From Antrodiella citrinella (lineage: Eukaryota > Basidiomycota > Agaricomycetes > Polyporales > Steccherinaceae): DNA of 64,000 nucleotides. The DNA is taken from the NCBI GenBank assembly GCA_004802725.1, contig SGPM01000052.1, positions 4,267 through 68,266 on the forward strand. Direction: 5' to 3'. Positions 18,494 to 31,795 of the stretch are shown piece by piece; the stretch's first letter is position 1; every line of letters starts with the position of its first letter. A model generated the notes under the pieces. The model did no database searches. It was given only the letters and a program-made list of their open reading frames with translations, and was not told the DNA's origin. The translations under genes were made by a program, and so were the position numbers.

Positions 18494-21180
18494 AGCATGG
18501 GGTGGCTGGCGTTCGCCAGAATACACGATTCTGTCTACCTCTTGTGTTTACTCACCGCTCTTGTTTTGGATGTATCTGTCAGTCTGATGCACATGTCTAG
18601 ATACGCTCAATTTTTGAAATCAACGTTGCTTGTCAACGCCTCGCGGTGTGTGGATTTAAATTTGGAGATGGTTCCAGTCACATCTTGATTCCAGGCGGCA
18701 TTGACAGGTTCAGGCCACAGCCTTATATCGTGCTATGTTTACCATCGGTGTACTTACAGCTGTTAGCAGGTCACTGATCTCATTCTTCGAAAGATCCAAT
18801 GATCACAAAGCGTCCAATCCAGCCATGGGGACTGTTGTTTGCCGTCAACGAGATATTCTCCACCCTCTTAGACCTCTATCACTATATTGACCTTCTACTT
18901 CTTATACCGTGTGGTATTCAAACCTTCGCGCTGTTATGACCTAGCTGTGCTGAACAAGAGGTTAGACACGACGCCTTTAGGACTCAAAGCGTGTTCAAGT
19001 TCGTCCAATTTAGTGAGCATGTCGTTGCTGAATAGCTGACGCGGCTCTCACTAATGTTTTCGACTCACAGCTGGTTTATTCTCAGCGATTGCCGTCATTC
19101 ATTATTGAGAAGTGCGTTCAGCTGTGATCCACGTCCCAGCACAAGTCGCGTACATCAGCTTCACTTGCGCTTTCGACAATGGTGACTTAGACCAATCGAT
19201 GCACTCCACTCATTCACGTTTACGCGAGCACCTACGCGCATGGGCAAGCGTACTTCGAGCGTCGAACAAGTCCAAGGTGTACGCTTGGGTTGGTCGTTTA
19301 CCGGCCCTGTTGAGTGACGCTTTGCTGTTCCTGTTTTTTCCGGTCCCCTCGTGGTTCTACAAGTGGCGTTGACTGCGAGCCCTGATCCTCGTCGTAGCGA
19401 CGACCCAGTCTCGTCCTCACCTACCACAATCGAGCTGATGCTCGCACTGGTGCATGTCCTCCTCACGACGCACTCGTCGAGCTGATTCTTGGATCACTGC
19501 GTCACTCATAAACTCTATGAACCGCTGGTGGCCTATATGAGCTAGGCGCAGGTACGTGGTTTTTGACTATTAAACGGGAGAGGCTTATTCACAAATATTC
19601 TCTGACTGACACTGTTGTCAGGCCGTGCATGAACGTGCCCTCGGCGGAACGGCTCAAACAACGTTCGTTGACCCTTTGGAAGTGCTCCACCCTCAGGCTC
19701 TCAGGGCTTTCGCAGATCCTCAATTACCTCGGACACTTTGGCTATCGCAGCTCGTACAGGACCGTGATCAACTCATGCCGTGTATCGCAGACACAATTGA
19801 CGGCCTCAGTTTTATGCTCAAGGCTAGAGTTAACTCTGTAGACGCGTACATGACGCAAGCGATGATGTCCTCTGCTGTTTCAGAGATGGAGACGTCTTCT
19901 TGCGATGATGGATCATCTGCCCTGTACGGGTCGGTGTTCGTATTCGGAGCTGCTAGCACTTCATCTTAGACAAGGTCAGTCTCTTAGGCTCGATTTCCTC
20001 CGAAGTGGGTTCATTTTAGATCCAATCCTCAGCGACTCACTTATGAAGGATCATTGCTATCTTTTGATCGCACCACATTGTCGAATGGCCTCCTCGAACT
20101 CCCTCACCGGCCTATCGTTGATCTCTGGCCTAACATCTACGAACTACCTTGATTCAGCCTGTATCACATGCACGATAGCTTCTTCCACTGCTTTCGACCG
20201 ATTGGGAAAGTGTGACCCTCGATCAGCTGTCTACCAATGCTCGCCAGTGCAAACCCTATGAAGCCACATCCTCTCATACACGATGCACAACCTTTTTTTT
20301 GACAATCTTATCTCCTCCGATGAGGTTGACACCACCACCCCCACCATCCCGCCGTGCACAAAGTAGTACTAGCGAGTCACATTGTTCAAGGTACTGTAGT
20401 ATAGTATACTTCTGTCTTTGTGCTGAAGTATTTGATAAAAAACCTTTGTAGACACTCTCTGTCTGACATTCATGTTATAACCTCGTGAGAGCACGTTCAC
20501 CCCCTGCGGGTTGTACGTCTCGTCGTTCCAGTCAAGTTCCAGTTGCCTATTATTACGCGGGAGGCTTCGCGTGTTCTGCGCGTGTCTGTATCTTCTCACT
20601 TCTCGTGTGAATGAATAGGTGCGTTGCGTACTCGACCCCAAACTCAACTCATGTCTTGCTCCGTGTCGCTCATATGTTCTCCTTTAGAGCTCTCTTCATA
20701 GATGACTTCGAGGAACAAAGAGACTAATGTACGGCAAGTGTCCGCCACACTGGATTTATTGAACCTTGCAAGGAATGCAAACCACAGACGGGTGACGGAA
20801 TACATTGGAGACATGCCACGTGTCAACGTGTGAGTTGGCAGCTATGCCGAGAGGCCCGAAATGTATGGGACAGTCATCTGAACACAGGGCCATGACATCT
20901 TCCAGGGGCTGGTAGAGCACTGTCCTGGATGGACGCACTATTGACATGTCATGGAGCATAATGGCGATGTCCAATACTCCCAGCTCGCCTTTTTCGTGAT
21001 CGGGTATGAAGATGCGCATCGTCTAACCATATATTTTATGCTGCCGGCAGTCGACCATTACTTATTTAAGTGGACCCACTTTCTCCGAACAGACTCAAAC
21101 TTCTTGCTACTCAACACCCCTCTTCACCCCTCTACCTTCGTCTCTTCCTCTCCAGGAAGCCCGCAACACACATTTTGGAA
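18494..21180. other. Gene-poor stretch, no supportable gene
   Basis: 2.7 kb with only short frames on both strands. The longest (plus strand, about 19625-19969, 114 codons) has no motif, start context or splice partner that I can support. A TTTAAG box near 21065 probably belongs to the hydrolase promoter. Confidence 0.4.
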
Positions 21181-22283
21181 ATGGGAGCCGCAACACCCTC
21201 GATCATTTCCAGCACTTCGCGGATCACAGTTAAGGTCCTGCAGTCTGCAGACGGCACATCTATCTATGCAGAGGGTGTCGGTGACCCTTCAAAGCCCAGT
21301 ATCGTCTTCATCCATGGGTACGGGTTGAGTGTAATCGCCTTTGACAACATCTTCGGTGAAACGAATGAAGGCCGAGATAGGTGGACTAACGATGTATATC
21401 TTGTAGGTTCATTATAGCTCGGTCTCTATGGCCACAAATTGAGTACCCGCTTACCGAAATATTGACAATTAGGTACGATACGATACACGTGGTCATGGAC
21501 GGAGTGGAAAACCAGAAGACGTGGCGTCTTGGGAGTCGAAGAGATTGGCTGAAGATTTCGATGCCGTGGTACATGGTTTTGGTTTGTCGAAGCCATTCGT
21601 GGCGGGCTGGTATGTCCAATCTGGTCACTTAATAACCTTCAAGATCGCTCATTCGAATCTGTAGGAGTTTGGGAGGTGTGTAATGAATTCAACTGTATAT
21701 GGATTGTCACTTAGGTTTCTCAGGTTTGACGGCGACAGACATCCTCAGCAAACACCCTACAGACTATCTATCAGGCGTCATCATTCTTGGTGGTTTCCCC
21801 TCTGTGACTGCTGTGTACAAGATCACGACCCCCTACGCGCTGTCGATGATCCCTCCATTCCTCGATACGACGTGTATCGATACGTTTCAATCGACAGCAG
21901 AAACCTTTATTTCTTGCTTCACTGCGCCCGGATCGCCGCCTCTGCCATATGTGCTGCGCCAAGCATTCCTGGGAGATGTTCTCAGCCAACCGAGAGCGTG
22001 TGCGAAGCAGATGTTGTCGAGAACACAGGATGAGACGGGACTGTGGGACGCAGGGAGGAATGGGTTACCATTGCTGATAATTACCGGAACCGAAGATGTC
22101 ATCGTGGCGGAAGAAGAGAAAGTGAAGCATCTGATGCGCGGAGAGGGGCGCGGGTGGAAGGACGCGACCTTCCATAGTGTCAAGGGAGCGGGGCATATCA
22201 TGTTTTGGGAGAAGCCTGCGGAGGTGCGGGATGTCATGCTGGGTTTTGTGAGACGTCTGACTGATTCGTCGAGGGCATCATGA
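21181..22283 (+). CDS. Alpha/beta-hydrolase fold protein
   Basis: Model: join(21181..21402, 21473..21609, 21665..21675, 21715..22283), 312 aa, all phases consistent. The fold signature is complete: IVFIHGYG (oxyanion HG), VRYDTRGHGRSG after strand 4, nucleophile elbow G-W-S-L-G-G with Ser as nucleophile, LLIITGTEDVIV (acid strand) and GAGHIMFWEKP with the catalytic His. No signal peptide is evident, so a cytosolic esterase/hydrolase of unknown substrate is likely; esterase versus epoxide-hydrolase type cannot be told here. The elbow is encoded by an 11-nt microexon flanked by introns of 55 and 39 nt. Confidence 0.85.
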
Positions 22284-24675
22284 TTCGAGTCGAGTCGCTT
22301 TCTTCTTTAAGTCTGCATAGAGTATGTCAGGACATGTTCCAGTTTGCGCTGTTCAGGTGGTTTGTTGTCTTCATATTCGTCTATTGCTTTGTGTTAAGTA
22401 TCACATGTATTCTGTTCTGATTTCATGTTCATCTGCACGTGAAAATATCGGTGAGCGACGTCTTTTAGACCTGTATACATCATATCAAGGAAATGTCGCG
22501 TACGCCGATGAATTCCTTGTCCATTTCTCATGATGCGGCTTCTTCGAGGGTCGAGAGGCCCTGTCCTGTCAATGTTCGCGAAGCGTCTGTATATGTTCGC
22601 TCAAATATATGATCTGGGTCGTGGCATGCAAAGAATCAGTCTTTTATGCATCACAAGTTCACCAATGACGTGGCGCGCATCTTATAAGGCTCGTCAATGC
22701 ACTGAGACAATGTAGGACACCTGAATGAAACTCACACGTATCATGTTGAGAAAGACTATTACCCCCTCGTTGCACGTCGTGACGCACAACGAATTCGCGC
22801 GCGTTTGATGGTCTTCCGATCTATATGCACCGTACACTCATGATCAGTGAGACGTCGTCATTGGGCTGGTCAGCATCCAGAGTAGCCTTGAGCAATCTCT
22901 GAACTTCTAGCGTGTCGTCCAGAATGGTCTTGAACGCTCTGTAAGGTTCTGTATGTTGTCCAGAAGAGCATACCGTGGTAACTTGCGGCGCGCAAAGGTT
23001 ATATTGGCTGAGATGGAGAGACATGCTGAGAACATGCCTTACTGTGCGCTTTCTTTCCGTTATCTGCATCCGAAAGGTACGTAACATGAGTACAAGTCAC
23101 AAAGAAATTCAGTACTCAAGATGTAATGCTATCCGGATCCGCTGTACGAATTCCAACAAGCGAACCATCCTGATTCTGGCTCCGCCAAACAATTTGATAG
23201 CTTCAAAGACTATATTGGCATGCTATGTTATAGGGTAGCTGGATTGAATACCAGTGTATTCGTGATGTTAGAGCTGGGCCTGAAGTTCATGTAATCTGAC
23301 AAATGGCTCATCTGGTGCAGGCAAGCTTGAGCAAAACTCGGACTTGACGAGTGACGAGCTCATGCGGCCATGATCGAGTTCTTCTGGTCCAGACTACGAT
23401 TCGATATCACCAGATAATCTTGGTCTATACTTCGAAAAGACACTGTACTTACCTTCATTATATTCGAGAACGTGGTTGGGGTCCAAGTTGAGGATGAAGA
23501 CCGACGTCGGACTTTTAACTTCGATTGGAGCCAGGGCGGTCCTTTTTCGTACGGAGATATATGCTTCACGGCCGACGCGGACGTCGTCCCCCGAACCAAC
23601 TTAATCCGCTTTCTCCTTTCTCTAGAACTCTACGTTCCATTCGTTGATTGTTATATATCAGCTTCATCTACCGATGCGGACGAAGCAGTTTACAATGGTT
23701 TCTTTGGGGTTCGCGGTGGCACCCCTCGTTAACCGCAACCTTTTCGGTATGTACATGGTCTGTCTGTTAATCACGGACGAGCTCTCAGTGGATTTTTTCG
23801 TTAACGTTCCCTCTGTTTTCCCGATGTCACTAAGATTGTCACGGCGACGATCCAACAACGATCCAATCCCCACAAGCTCACGCAGCCTCACGGAGGTTGG
23901 TCAAACCCCATAATTTGATCAACCAATTCCGGTTCTCCCACTCACTCAGACCACAACCTACATGCCACCACCTCATTATATCCGAGTCACTGGCTTGTGA
24001 TATTGTCCTCTAGAAACGTTGCTCATGTAACGCCAAGAGCTTCACGTTGACATGCGACGATTCGGAGCTAGCCAATGGTCAAGCAACTCATCCTAAGTTG
24101 CAGACTTTGGGAATGCCTCACATTCTTTGCCTGAAGTCAAATTCCAAGCGATTTTTGCACTACGTTTGGACTGTTTCTTCAAAGCACTGATCAACTTGAA
24201 CTTGGCAATGGTTATCGTATCACTGAGCTCCTTATGTAATCGCCCTGACCCGGTGCAGATACGGAACAGCAGCAGTTTGAAACGACCTTTTCTCCCATCC
24301 TTTGAGGCCAACGGCGGCGTACCAGAAGATACACACTCTTTGCATGAGATCATTCCGACGCATTTCCCGACGACAATTTGCTTCCGGCGTGAGCGGCGCA
24401 AACCTCTCAATGCTCGCGATCACTAATCTCACGCGTACGGCGTCTATTGGTCACAGCGGCTTTGAGATCGCTCGCAAGTCTTACGGACCAGAAGATAGGC
24501 AGTTCGAGGACTAGATTGTCCAGGACCATGTGTATTTGAGGGAGTGTGGTCAGGAGTATATTAAAGTGAGTCTCCTACAGCCACCATCTTCCCCATCCCA
24601 GTCCTCGATCTTCTCTGCTTTCTTAGGAGATCACCCTTCTTTCAAGTCACATACCACCTAAACCTCACAAAGATC
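22284..24675. other. Gene-poor stretch, no supportable gene
   Basis: 2.4 kb without a protein-like frame. A plus-strand frame at 23472-23732 (86 codons) was examined and has no recognisable partner exon. The last 130 bp (TATATTAAA near 24556, C/T-rich leader) look like the amine oxidase promoter and 5'UTR. Confidence 0.4.
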
Positions 24676-27556
24676 ATGGCCGATACTACCGCACCCGGGC
24701 CAGGAGTCCCAGGAACTGCCACTGGAGTACAGACCTCGACCAAAAACCGTATCCCTGGAGCCGAACATCCTTTGGACCCATTGACACCCGATGAGGTGAG
24801 CTTATATTTTCCCCTTTCGCGTATTCTGCTCTCACCTGAAGAATCGTAGCTCGTGGCTGTGTCTTTGACTGTCAGGAAGTACACGGCGGTTAATACACCC
24901 ATCAAGGCGATCCGCTTCATCACAACCCACTTGCTCCCACCTCCGAAGAAGGATGTTCTTGCCTACCTTGGAATTCCCTTGAGCACCGGAGCCGCTCCTG
25001 GACCTGTTCCCAAGATTGTCAGGAAAGCCGAAGTAGATGTGAGTGTCAAAATAATAACTGCGGCGATCTGATCTGACATTTCATTATCGCATCTCCAGTT
25101 CATTGATGTCGTCACCGGGTGAGTATAATTGTGCGCTACGACATGTTCGATCATGCTTAAAAAACGTAATCGTTTCGCAGAGACTCTTACAACTCCATCC
25201 TCACCCTTCAAAATGGTGTTTGGGAAGTGTCGGTGATTGAGAAACTTCCGGAGGGTGTGCATGCTCAAATCAGTGTTGAAGAGTTGTTGATGTGCGAGGA
25301 GATCATCCGCAAGGACGAACGCGTCATTCAGCTCGCTAAAGATGTCGGTCAGTATGACACACCTTGGTCCGCGCAATCCCGTACTCAATGATTTCTAGGT
25401 GTTGAACCCCACCAGATCTTCGCCGATGGCTGGGCTCTTGGTAAACATAACCTGCTGTACGCTCTTGTCTCGCTGAAACTCATGTGATTTGTCCAGGATA
25501 CGATGAACGGTTTCCCAAGAAGCAGCGCATCCAACAAGCTATCGTGTTCGCACGCTACAGCGAACATGACAATCTCTACGCGCATCCTTTGGTAAGAATG
25601 CGAGTGCTATTTTCGAATAACGATGTTGATGCCGTTCTCGTAGGATTTTGTTCCCGTTGTTGACTCCATTGAGAAGAAGGTCATCAACATTGACTGGCCC
25701 TCCCTGTTCACCACAAAGCCTTCGTCTTCCGCCTTGAGCTTCAAATCTGTAGGCAAGGATGTCGCCCTAGATCACACTACTACCGTATCGCCTGCTTTGG
25801 GTCAGGGACCTCACCGAGACCGTATTCCCCCACCTCAGGTGGCCCAGGATTACCTTCCTGACTTGATCAAGGAGTCACAGCCGAACTTCAAGATCAGAGA
25901 CGACATCAAGCCTCTGCACGTCATCCAACCAGAGGGTGTCAGCTTCAAGATGAACGGACATGAGCTGGAATGGCAGAAATGGAAAATGCACATCGGTACG
26001 ACGCGTTCTCCTTTGTATGTTGTAGTAGTACTAATCGCTTCTTTAGCTTTCCACCACAGAGAAGGTATTGTGCTGTCCACCGTGACGTACAATGATGATG
26101 GCACTGTTCGCCCGTTGTTCTACCGCCTCTCGCTGGCTGAGATGTTGGTTCCTTACGGCGCGCCCGAGCACCCTCACCCCAGGAAACATGCTTTCGACGC
26201 GTACGTACTCCAGTTTGTTTAATTTACCGGGTACACTTTCTGACCTTGCTGGGATAGTGGTGAATACGGTATGGGTACTATGGCTAACGACCTGTCGCTT
26301 GGTTGCGACTGCTTGGGTCAGATCCACTACCTGGTACGTACTCCTCTTGTCATGCCTGGATCTCGTATCGATAAGCTCTACTACAGCCCGGTAGCTACAT
26401 TAAAAACGACGGAAGTGCCTTCGTTATCAAGAACGCGATCTGCATCCACGAAGAAGACCACGGTCTGTTGTGGAAGCACACCGACTACCGTGTCGGTGGC
26501 CGGTCGCACGCTGTGCGGTCGCGCCGCCTTGTCATCAGCATGATCTGCACACTCGCCAACTACGGTACGTCGTTCAAGATCAGCAATGAACTACTGACCT
26601 GATCTCAACAACAGAGTACATCTGGAACTGGTACTTCTACCAGGATGGTACTGCTGAGCTTGAAATTCGTCTCTCCGGTATGCTTCAAGTCTACATCAAC
26701 ACTGAGGGTGAGCCAAACCCCTTCGGTACCACCGTCGGCCCAGGTCTCAGCGCTCAGTACCACCAACATCTGTTCTCCCTTCGTCTGGACCCTATGATCG
26801 ATGGTCTCAAGAACACCGTGGTTGAGACGGATGTTCTTCCGTTGGACGCTCCCACCGGCTCTATCCACAACTTCGCCGGCAATGGCTTCTTCACGCGCGA
26901 AACTGTCATCGCGAAGCAGAAGGATGGAGGCAGAAAATACGATCTGAAGACTGATCGCAGGTGGACCATCACTAACCCTGATCACCAACACCCTGCCTCA
27001 AAGAAGAATGTGGGTTACTCCATCGGGATGAAGGGTGGTGTCTGCGAGATGTTGGCCAAGGACGACAGTTGGGTTGTGAAGCGGGCTGGCTTCACGAAGT
27101 CGGATCTGTGGGTCGTGAAGGATGTTGAAGGTCCCACCGGTTCCCGCATCTGGCCTTCTGGCAAATTCGTCCCTGGGTCAAGAGGTGAACCCCAAGAAGA
27201 GTTCATCACCTCGTGGGTCCAAGGCGAGGACAGTCTTGTCGCTGAGGATCTGCTGGTGTACATCACAGTCGGTATGTCGTATTGTCCTTGCCAAAGAAAC
27301 TTAACGCTGATAACGTATGATCGTGTAGGTACGACCCATATTCCGCGCCCCGAAGACTGGCCTGTGTAAGTGTTTCCTTTTGCAATCTGAAATCGCCGTC
27401 GCTGATTTGCGCCCCGATAGGATGCCCGTCGAGATGCTGCGTGTCGCATTCAAACCGTCCCACTTCTTCACCGCGAATCCCAGCTTGGACGTTCCAGGTG
27501 CCAATGACTCGCACAGCGGACCTGCCTTCCCGGTTGATGCTGCTTGCTGCAACTAA
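24676..27556 (+). CDS. Copper-containing amine oxidase (primary amine oxidase)
   Basis: Thirteen exons: 24676..24795, 24850..25038, 25099..25118, 25181..25347, 25399..25440, 25497..25591, 25644..25995, 26047..26200, 26258..26333, 26387..26564, 26615..27271, 27329..27365, 27421..27556; 740 aa, every phase checked. It oxidises primary amines to aldehyde, NH3 and H2O2. Key residues are visible: the catalytic-base Asp in FDAGEYGMG, the topaquinone tyrosine in NYEY, copper ligands in QYHQH, and the third His in NPDHQH. N-terminal N2/N3-type domains precede the catalytic region. No secretion signal is apparent, so it is probably intracellular (peroxisomal or cytosolic), and no clear C-terminal SKL is present. 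The family is used for nitrogen from amines. Confidence 0.93.
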
Positions 27557-29392
27557 AGGAAAGTGAACGTGTGAGGGGCATGCTATGAACCTCATGCACA
27601 ACTGTACCATTATTCTGTCAGCAAAGATACCACAGTGTCTGTGACGTGGATATTCAACATGTCTCTTTCAGCTTGCAATGACGTGGATTGTATTCTCTTG
27701 TTGTCTGTGACTTTCAAATGTAAAATCAGAATTTCTGACCGGTAGAGCAACGTGGCAAACGCGTGTATTTAATAAACAGGTCATTCACAAACCTAATCGG
27801 CATTCATGAGAGGTCTAGACGGCAATATGCAAGGACCGTGTAGGAGAAATGCTTGGATCGGCGTTGCAAGAGTAGAAGATCAAGTGGGCGTGGTTCATCT
27901 GAATGGTTTGTCCGGTGTTCCAGTGCCTGTCAATCGAAACCAGCCGACAACTGTGCCCTTCTACTTTGCTTTCTCTGGGACCACAAGACACTACTAGGAC
28001 AGTCGTGTCTTGCTCACGGCTTCCGATAGTAGAACGGACCTACACGCTCCGTAAACTCAAAACATATGCAGCGTTAAGCAGGGGATGCCATGCCGGCGGC
28101 CGTCACCTGCATACGACTCGGAGTCTCTTCACTCGACATATATCCGACGATTGAACCATAAGACATGGAAAAAAAAATGTGAAGAATTTATGCACATGCA
28201 GAAAGCACTCGTCAATGACAGCAAACCCGGGTAAATCGGAGATCACACCTTCGACCGAACGTTGTACGTTGTACATTGGCTTCAATGTTATTCATCGGGT
28301 AGATTCTCTATCATTCCCGTAGGCAACTTCCACCGAAACATTCCGGGAAAGATGGAAACAAAGCACACGGGAAATTCTCATTAATATTGCTGAGAAACTG
28401 GACCCATGATGAAAATCTTCGGCGATTCACATGCGGGTCAGATAAGGATGTGTTCATGTTTACATATTCAGCACTCACCAACAGGTGGGCATGCGCACTG
28501 AGACTTGAGGACGCTGGCGATATAATAATTATGATGCATGTATACGGTGACCTTGTATCTCCACCATGTCCGGTCGGACTATATCTGCACTCAGGCTGGC
28601 ATTCGATGTCACCTGTAGTTGACAGATGGAACCTATGAAAAGTGATTCACTGTACACATGCTACAGTTCGCCGTTGCGCAAAGGAATATCACGTATTATT
28701 TTCGTGACGAGGTTACACTAATCTCAGTATGTCATGTAAGAACTTTAAGTTCGGCCAACGCACATCAGAAGCGAACATGAGCTATGGTCGCGGTTTCAGG
28801 ATCAATTTGCACTGGTAAATGTCGGTCTTAATTGAATGGGACAGGGATCCCTTCAGCAAGAATATAGATCGTCTCAAAACGGAATGATGAAGTTAAGTCT
28901 GCATCACTCAAGCTTGTCGGCATGGCAAGTCCTTCGAGCCTGCTAGGATGAGATTTTCCTAGATAGTCAACGGACGATCGTCTGTCGACCACGCTGAACA
29001 TTGCCTGTCCATTCTTACGGTAACTTACAGCGACCACATTGCACACCGGCGGAGAAGTAAGCGTGTAGCTAAGGCAGTTGGATTTCTGCGTTTGAGAGAG
29101 ACGTAGGGCATGGTAGCACGCGCAGGACGTGAGGATTCTCCTGAGATGATCAATCAGCGTGATTGAAGGTTAGATCCAGGAGACGAAGAGAGAAGATTCA
29201 TCCTACTATTGATAGTCGATAGTGTTCGTAGCAGATAGAATAGAGAAGCACTTGCACCATTGAATGAGCTCCTGCAAGAGGAAAGATAACCGATCTTGGA
29301 CCCAGTCCGATACTGATGTCATAAGTACAATCCACATTCGCAACTACCAATACCTGACGGTGCCCAGTCCGACCAGCATTAGCAGAACACGT
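27557..29392. other. Intergenic region, no supportable gene
   Basis: 1.8 kb without convincing coding sequence; a 72-codon minus-strand frame at 28828-29046 has no recognisable features. Confidence 0.4.
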
Positions 29393-29592
29393 TCATGTCA
29401 GCTGCCGCTGCGCCCATCGATGGTGTTCTCGTTTCGAACGAGTGAGGGAGACCATGGTACGCAATCTGAGATGATGGATCAAAACAGCAATTAGGACAAT
29501 ATTGAATGCACCTACAGTCAGGATGTGCCCGACGCCGAACGGGACTGCACCCGCTAACTGTCTGTCTGTTCCATAAGTCCAACAGCGTTGCC
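29393..29592 (-). CDS. Possible short two-exon gene or downstream exon (weak)
   Basis: The minus strand shows a stretch reading QLAGAVPFGVGHILT, a good GTAGGT...CTCAG intron of about 47 nt, then an exon reading IAYHGLPHSFETRTP and a TAA. A start codon was not found and the segment abuts the stop codon of LTO1, so this could be a tiny independent gene or noise. Confidence 0.2.
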
Positions 29593-30260
29593 TCAAAAGC
29601 TCAAATCTTCCCCCGCAGATGGCGATGGATTATTCAGTGCCCACACCTTCTTCTCCTTCTTCTCGCTCGAACGGCTCTCGAGAGGAACAGCAGCAGGTAC
29701 ATCATCCTCCGCGGGCGACGAGATCGTGTCCTTGCTGTATACAGCTCTGACGCCTAGCGTAGCACAGAGCGCTTTGTGGCGCGAACGAATCTGGCGGAAC
29801 AATTTCGGTATGTCCAAGTCTGAAGAATCGGAGGCTGAAGGATTCGATTTTGGGAACTGGGCTATGAGGTCTTGAAGATGCTTGATGTGATGCAGAGCAC
29901 GACTGTACGACCGCCGGGACCGAGTAGGCAATGGAGGGAAGGTAAAAGGCACCGTCAGTGTGATCGAACAGCGTGGGCAATCAAAGAGTATCGCGTACTC
30001 GTCGTCAACGCCTCTTTGGTCGTATATTGCTTTCCACATGATCGCAAAGCCCTCGTAAAAACCGAGCTCCTCCCACATCTCAAACCCCTTCTCCCTACCT
30101 AAAGCTCTACCTTCGATCAGACCGTGTACCCGGCCGTGAGCGAAACCATCTTGGTAACCTTCGTTGAAGAATCTGCGTAGGAGTGAGCCAAGGTTCCACT
30201 CCTCACGATTGCAACGTACGTTTCCTCGACGTTCACTAGCTCTTCCAGATCAAAATCCAT
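29593..30260 (-). CDS. LTO1: LTO1/ORAOV1-type Yae1-domain protein
   Basis: Exon 1 30220..30260 (MDFDLEELVNVEE), exon 2 29593..30172. Just after the splice junction comes the diagnostic deca-GX3 pattern: GYQDGFAHGRVHGLIEGRAL then GREKGFEMWEELGFYEG. In yeast, Lto1 with Yae1 bridges the CIA machinery to the ABC protein Rli1 for Fe-S cluster insertion, so it is essential for ribosome function. A stretch in the middle of exon 2 could be a further in-frame intron (GTACGC...GTACAG) because the sequence resumes with RALHHIKHLQDLIAQFP, typical of the family. The C-terminus is low-complexity. Same strand as the WHI2-like gene upstream. Confidence 0.8.
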
Positions 30261-30589
30261 CTCGACGTCGTGGTACAAATTCAAAATGAAGTTGGGCGTC
30301 TGTGATCTAGCAAAATCTAAAAGCGGCGGCGAATCCAGCGTCGCTGACTTTGAAATAAATCTTGCTGTGGTAACAGTTTTACATAATAGCGATACATACG
30401 CCCGATAACGTGAGTGGCTGCGTGGTCGCCAGTCTACGAAATATCAGAACCTCTCAAGTAGTGCTCCGAATAAAATATTAGGGTATCCTGATCCGTATAC
30501 AGTACAGGGGGTCACCGTGAAGAACATGGTATCTCGTTTCCAGGTGGCAAAGAAATTGAGTACCAACCAGGTAGGACGTAGAAGGGTCA

Positions 30590-31795
30590 TCATACCTGCA
30601 GAACAGAGCGGCTGAGTCAAGAGGTGGTATGCTAATGATCATTGGTCGACTTACCAGGCTCAATTCTAGGGTCCAGACTCGACGTGCCCACAATTTCACC
30701 GTCTTCTCCGCATCTCCCGGTTCCGCAATGTTGACCTCTATGCCATCCCACCAGCACTTGCGCTAAGAAGAGACAAAGTGTTATAGAGGGTGGAGTGACA
30801 GGAACGTGTAGGAACTTACTGCAGGTTTCCTCCAGAACAACAGCAGCTTCTGAGCGGTACCCATTTGAGTGTAGTCAATGGTGACAGGACGGTCCGTTCC
30901 ATTAGGATGTTGAATTCCAGTCTTGAGCAGAACGAGAGCTATGGACGAGATACAGCAACGTGAAGGCTCCATGGCGCGGTAGCCCCACTCATCGTCACGG
31001 TCGAAACCACTGCACACGAACTATAGTCAGCGACGAATGGGAAGAGGAGTCGAGCAAGGGACACACCTCATGCACAGCATGTCAATGAGATGCTGTTCAG
31101 CAATATTGTTCTCCTTGCTGACATTTCGCTGCAGGGCGGTGAAGATATTACGCCTGTGCAGCAAGTAATTGCCACACTTGCGCTTCAAATCCAGCAAGGC
31201 CACGTTTGCGATGCCATTGGCGTTAGTCGTTGCTTGTCCTTCCTTGGGGGGGATGGCAAAATACTCCAGCTCCTCCCGTAGGACAATGATTGCTTGTTTG
31301 TTCAGCAGGGGATTCTGGGAGGCAGATGGTCCAAAGTCTGACGTCGGGGACCCGCCTTCCGCCAATTGCTGCTGCGCAGCATATAGACCCGGGGACGATG
31401 GAGTGCCGTAGAAAGTATCAGATGCATTTTTGAAGAACGTGAGCACGTATGAGAAGCACTCTGGGTCAAACTGTAAAAGCTCGTGAGCAGGCTCGTTGTA
31501 GGAGTACGTGAATGTCGGGACGTACGTCTACCCCGTAAAGCTCCTCGTAGTCGTCATTTTCTCCGCCTTCTGATAACGCTGCGCTTTGCCGACTAAGCAC
31601 CAGTCCGTTCGGAAAGAGACACAATAGAACGGATTCGGGTAGGTTCATGATGGTTTCGCGGTCCACGGAAAAGCGCTTCCCGCGCAAATCCAGGAGCAGT
31701 CTCGTCAAAAGTTGCGGTTGAGCATGGAGATTAGTCTGCACTGGTGTCTGCGAGACCTGAGTTATGGGAGAGTTCGATAGAGAGACAGCCGCCAT
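30590..31795 (-). CDS. WHI2-like BTB/POZ stress-response regulator
   Basis: Exons: 31526..31795, 31067..31470, 30820..31009, 30655..30762, 30590..30595; 325 aa. The N-terminal BTB-like block LRGKRFSVDRETIMNLPESV, followed by LLCLFPNGL, is characteristic of Whi2-type proteins; later blocks YGVDFDPECFSYVL, GFDRDDEWGYRAMEPS and RRVWTLELSLV also fit. In S. cerevisiae Whi2 works with the Psr1/Psr2 phosphatases in the general stress response and amino-acid signalling to TORC1. The start at 31795 (MAAVSLSNS) is the first ATG; upstream codons in frame lack ATG. In this model the last exon is only one sense codon plus stop; reading through that intron instead would add about 39 codons. Confidence 0.75.

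Noticed and set aside
19625..19969. 114-codon plus-strand frame as a gene
   Set aside because: No ATG context, splice partners or recognised motif.
23472..23732. 86-codon plus-strand frame as a gene
   Set aside because: No supporting exon or family similarity recognised.
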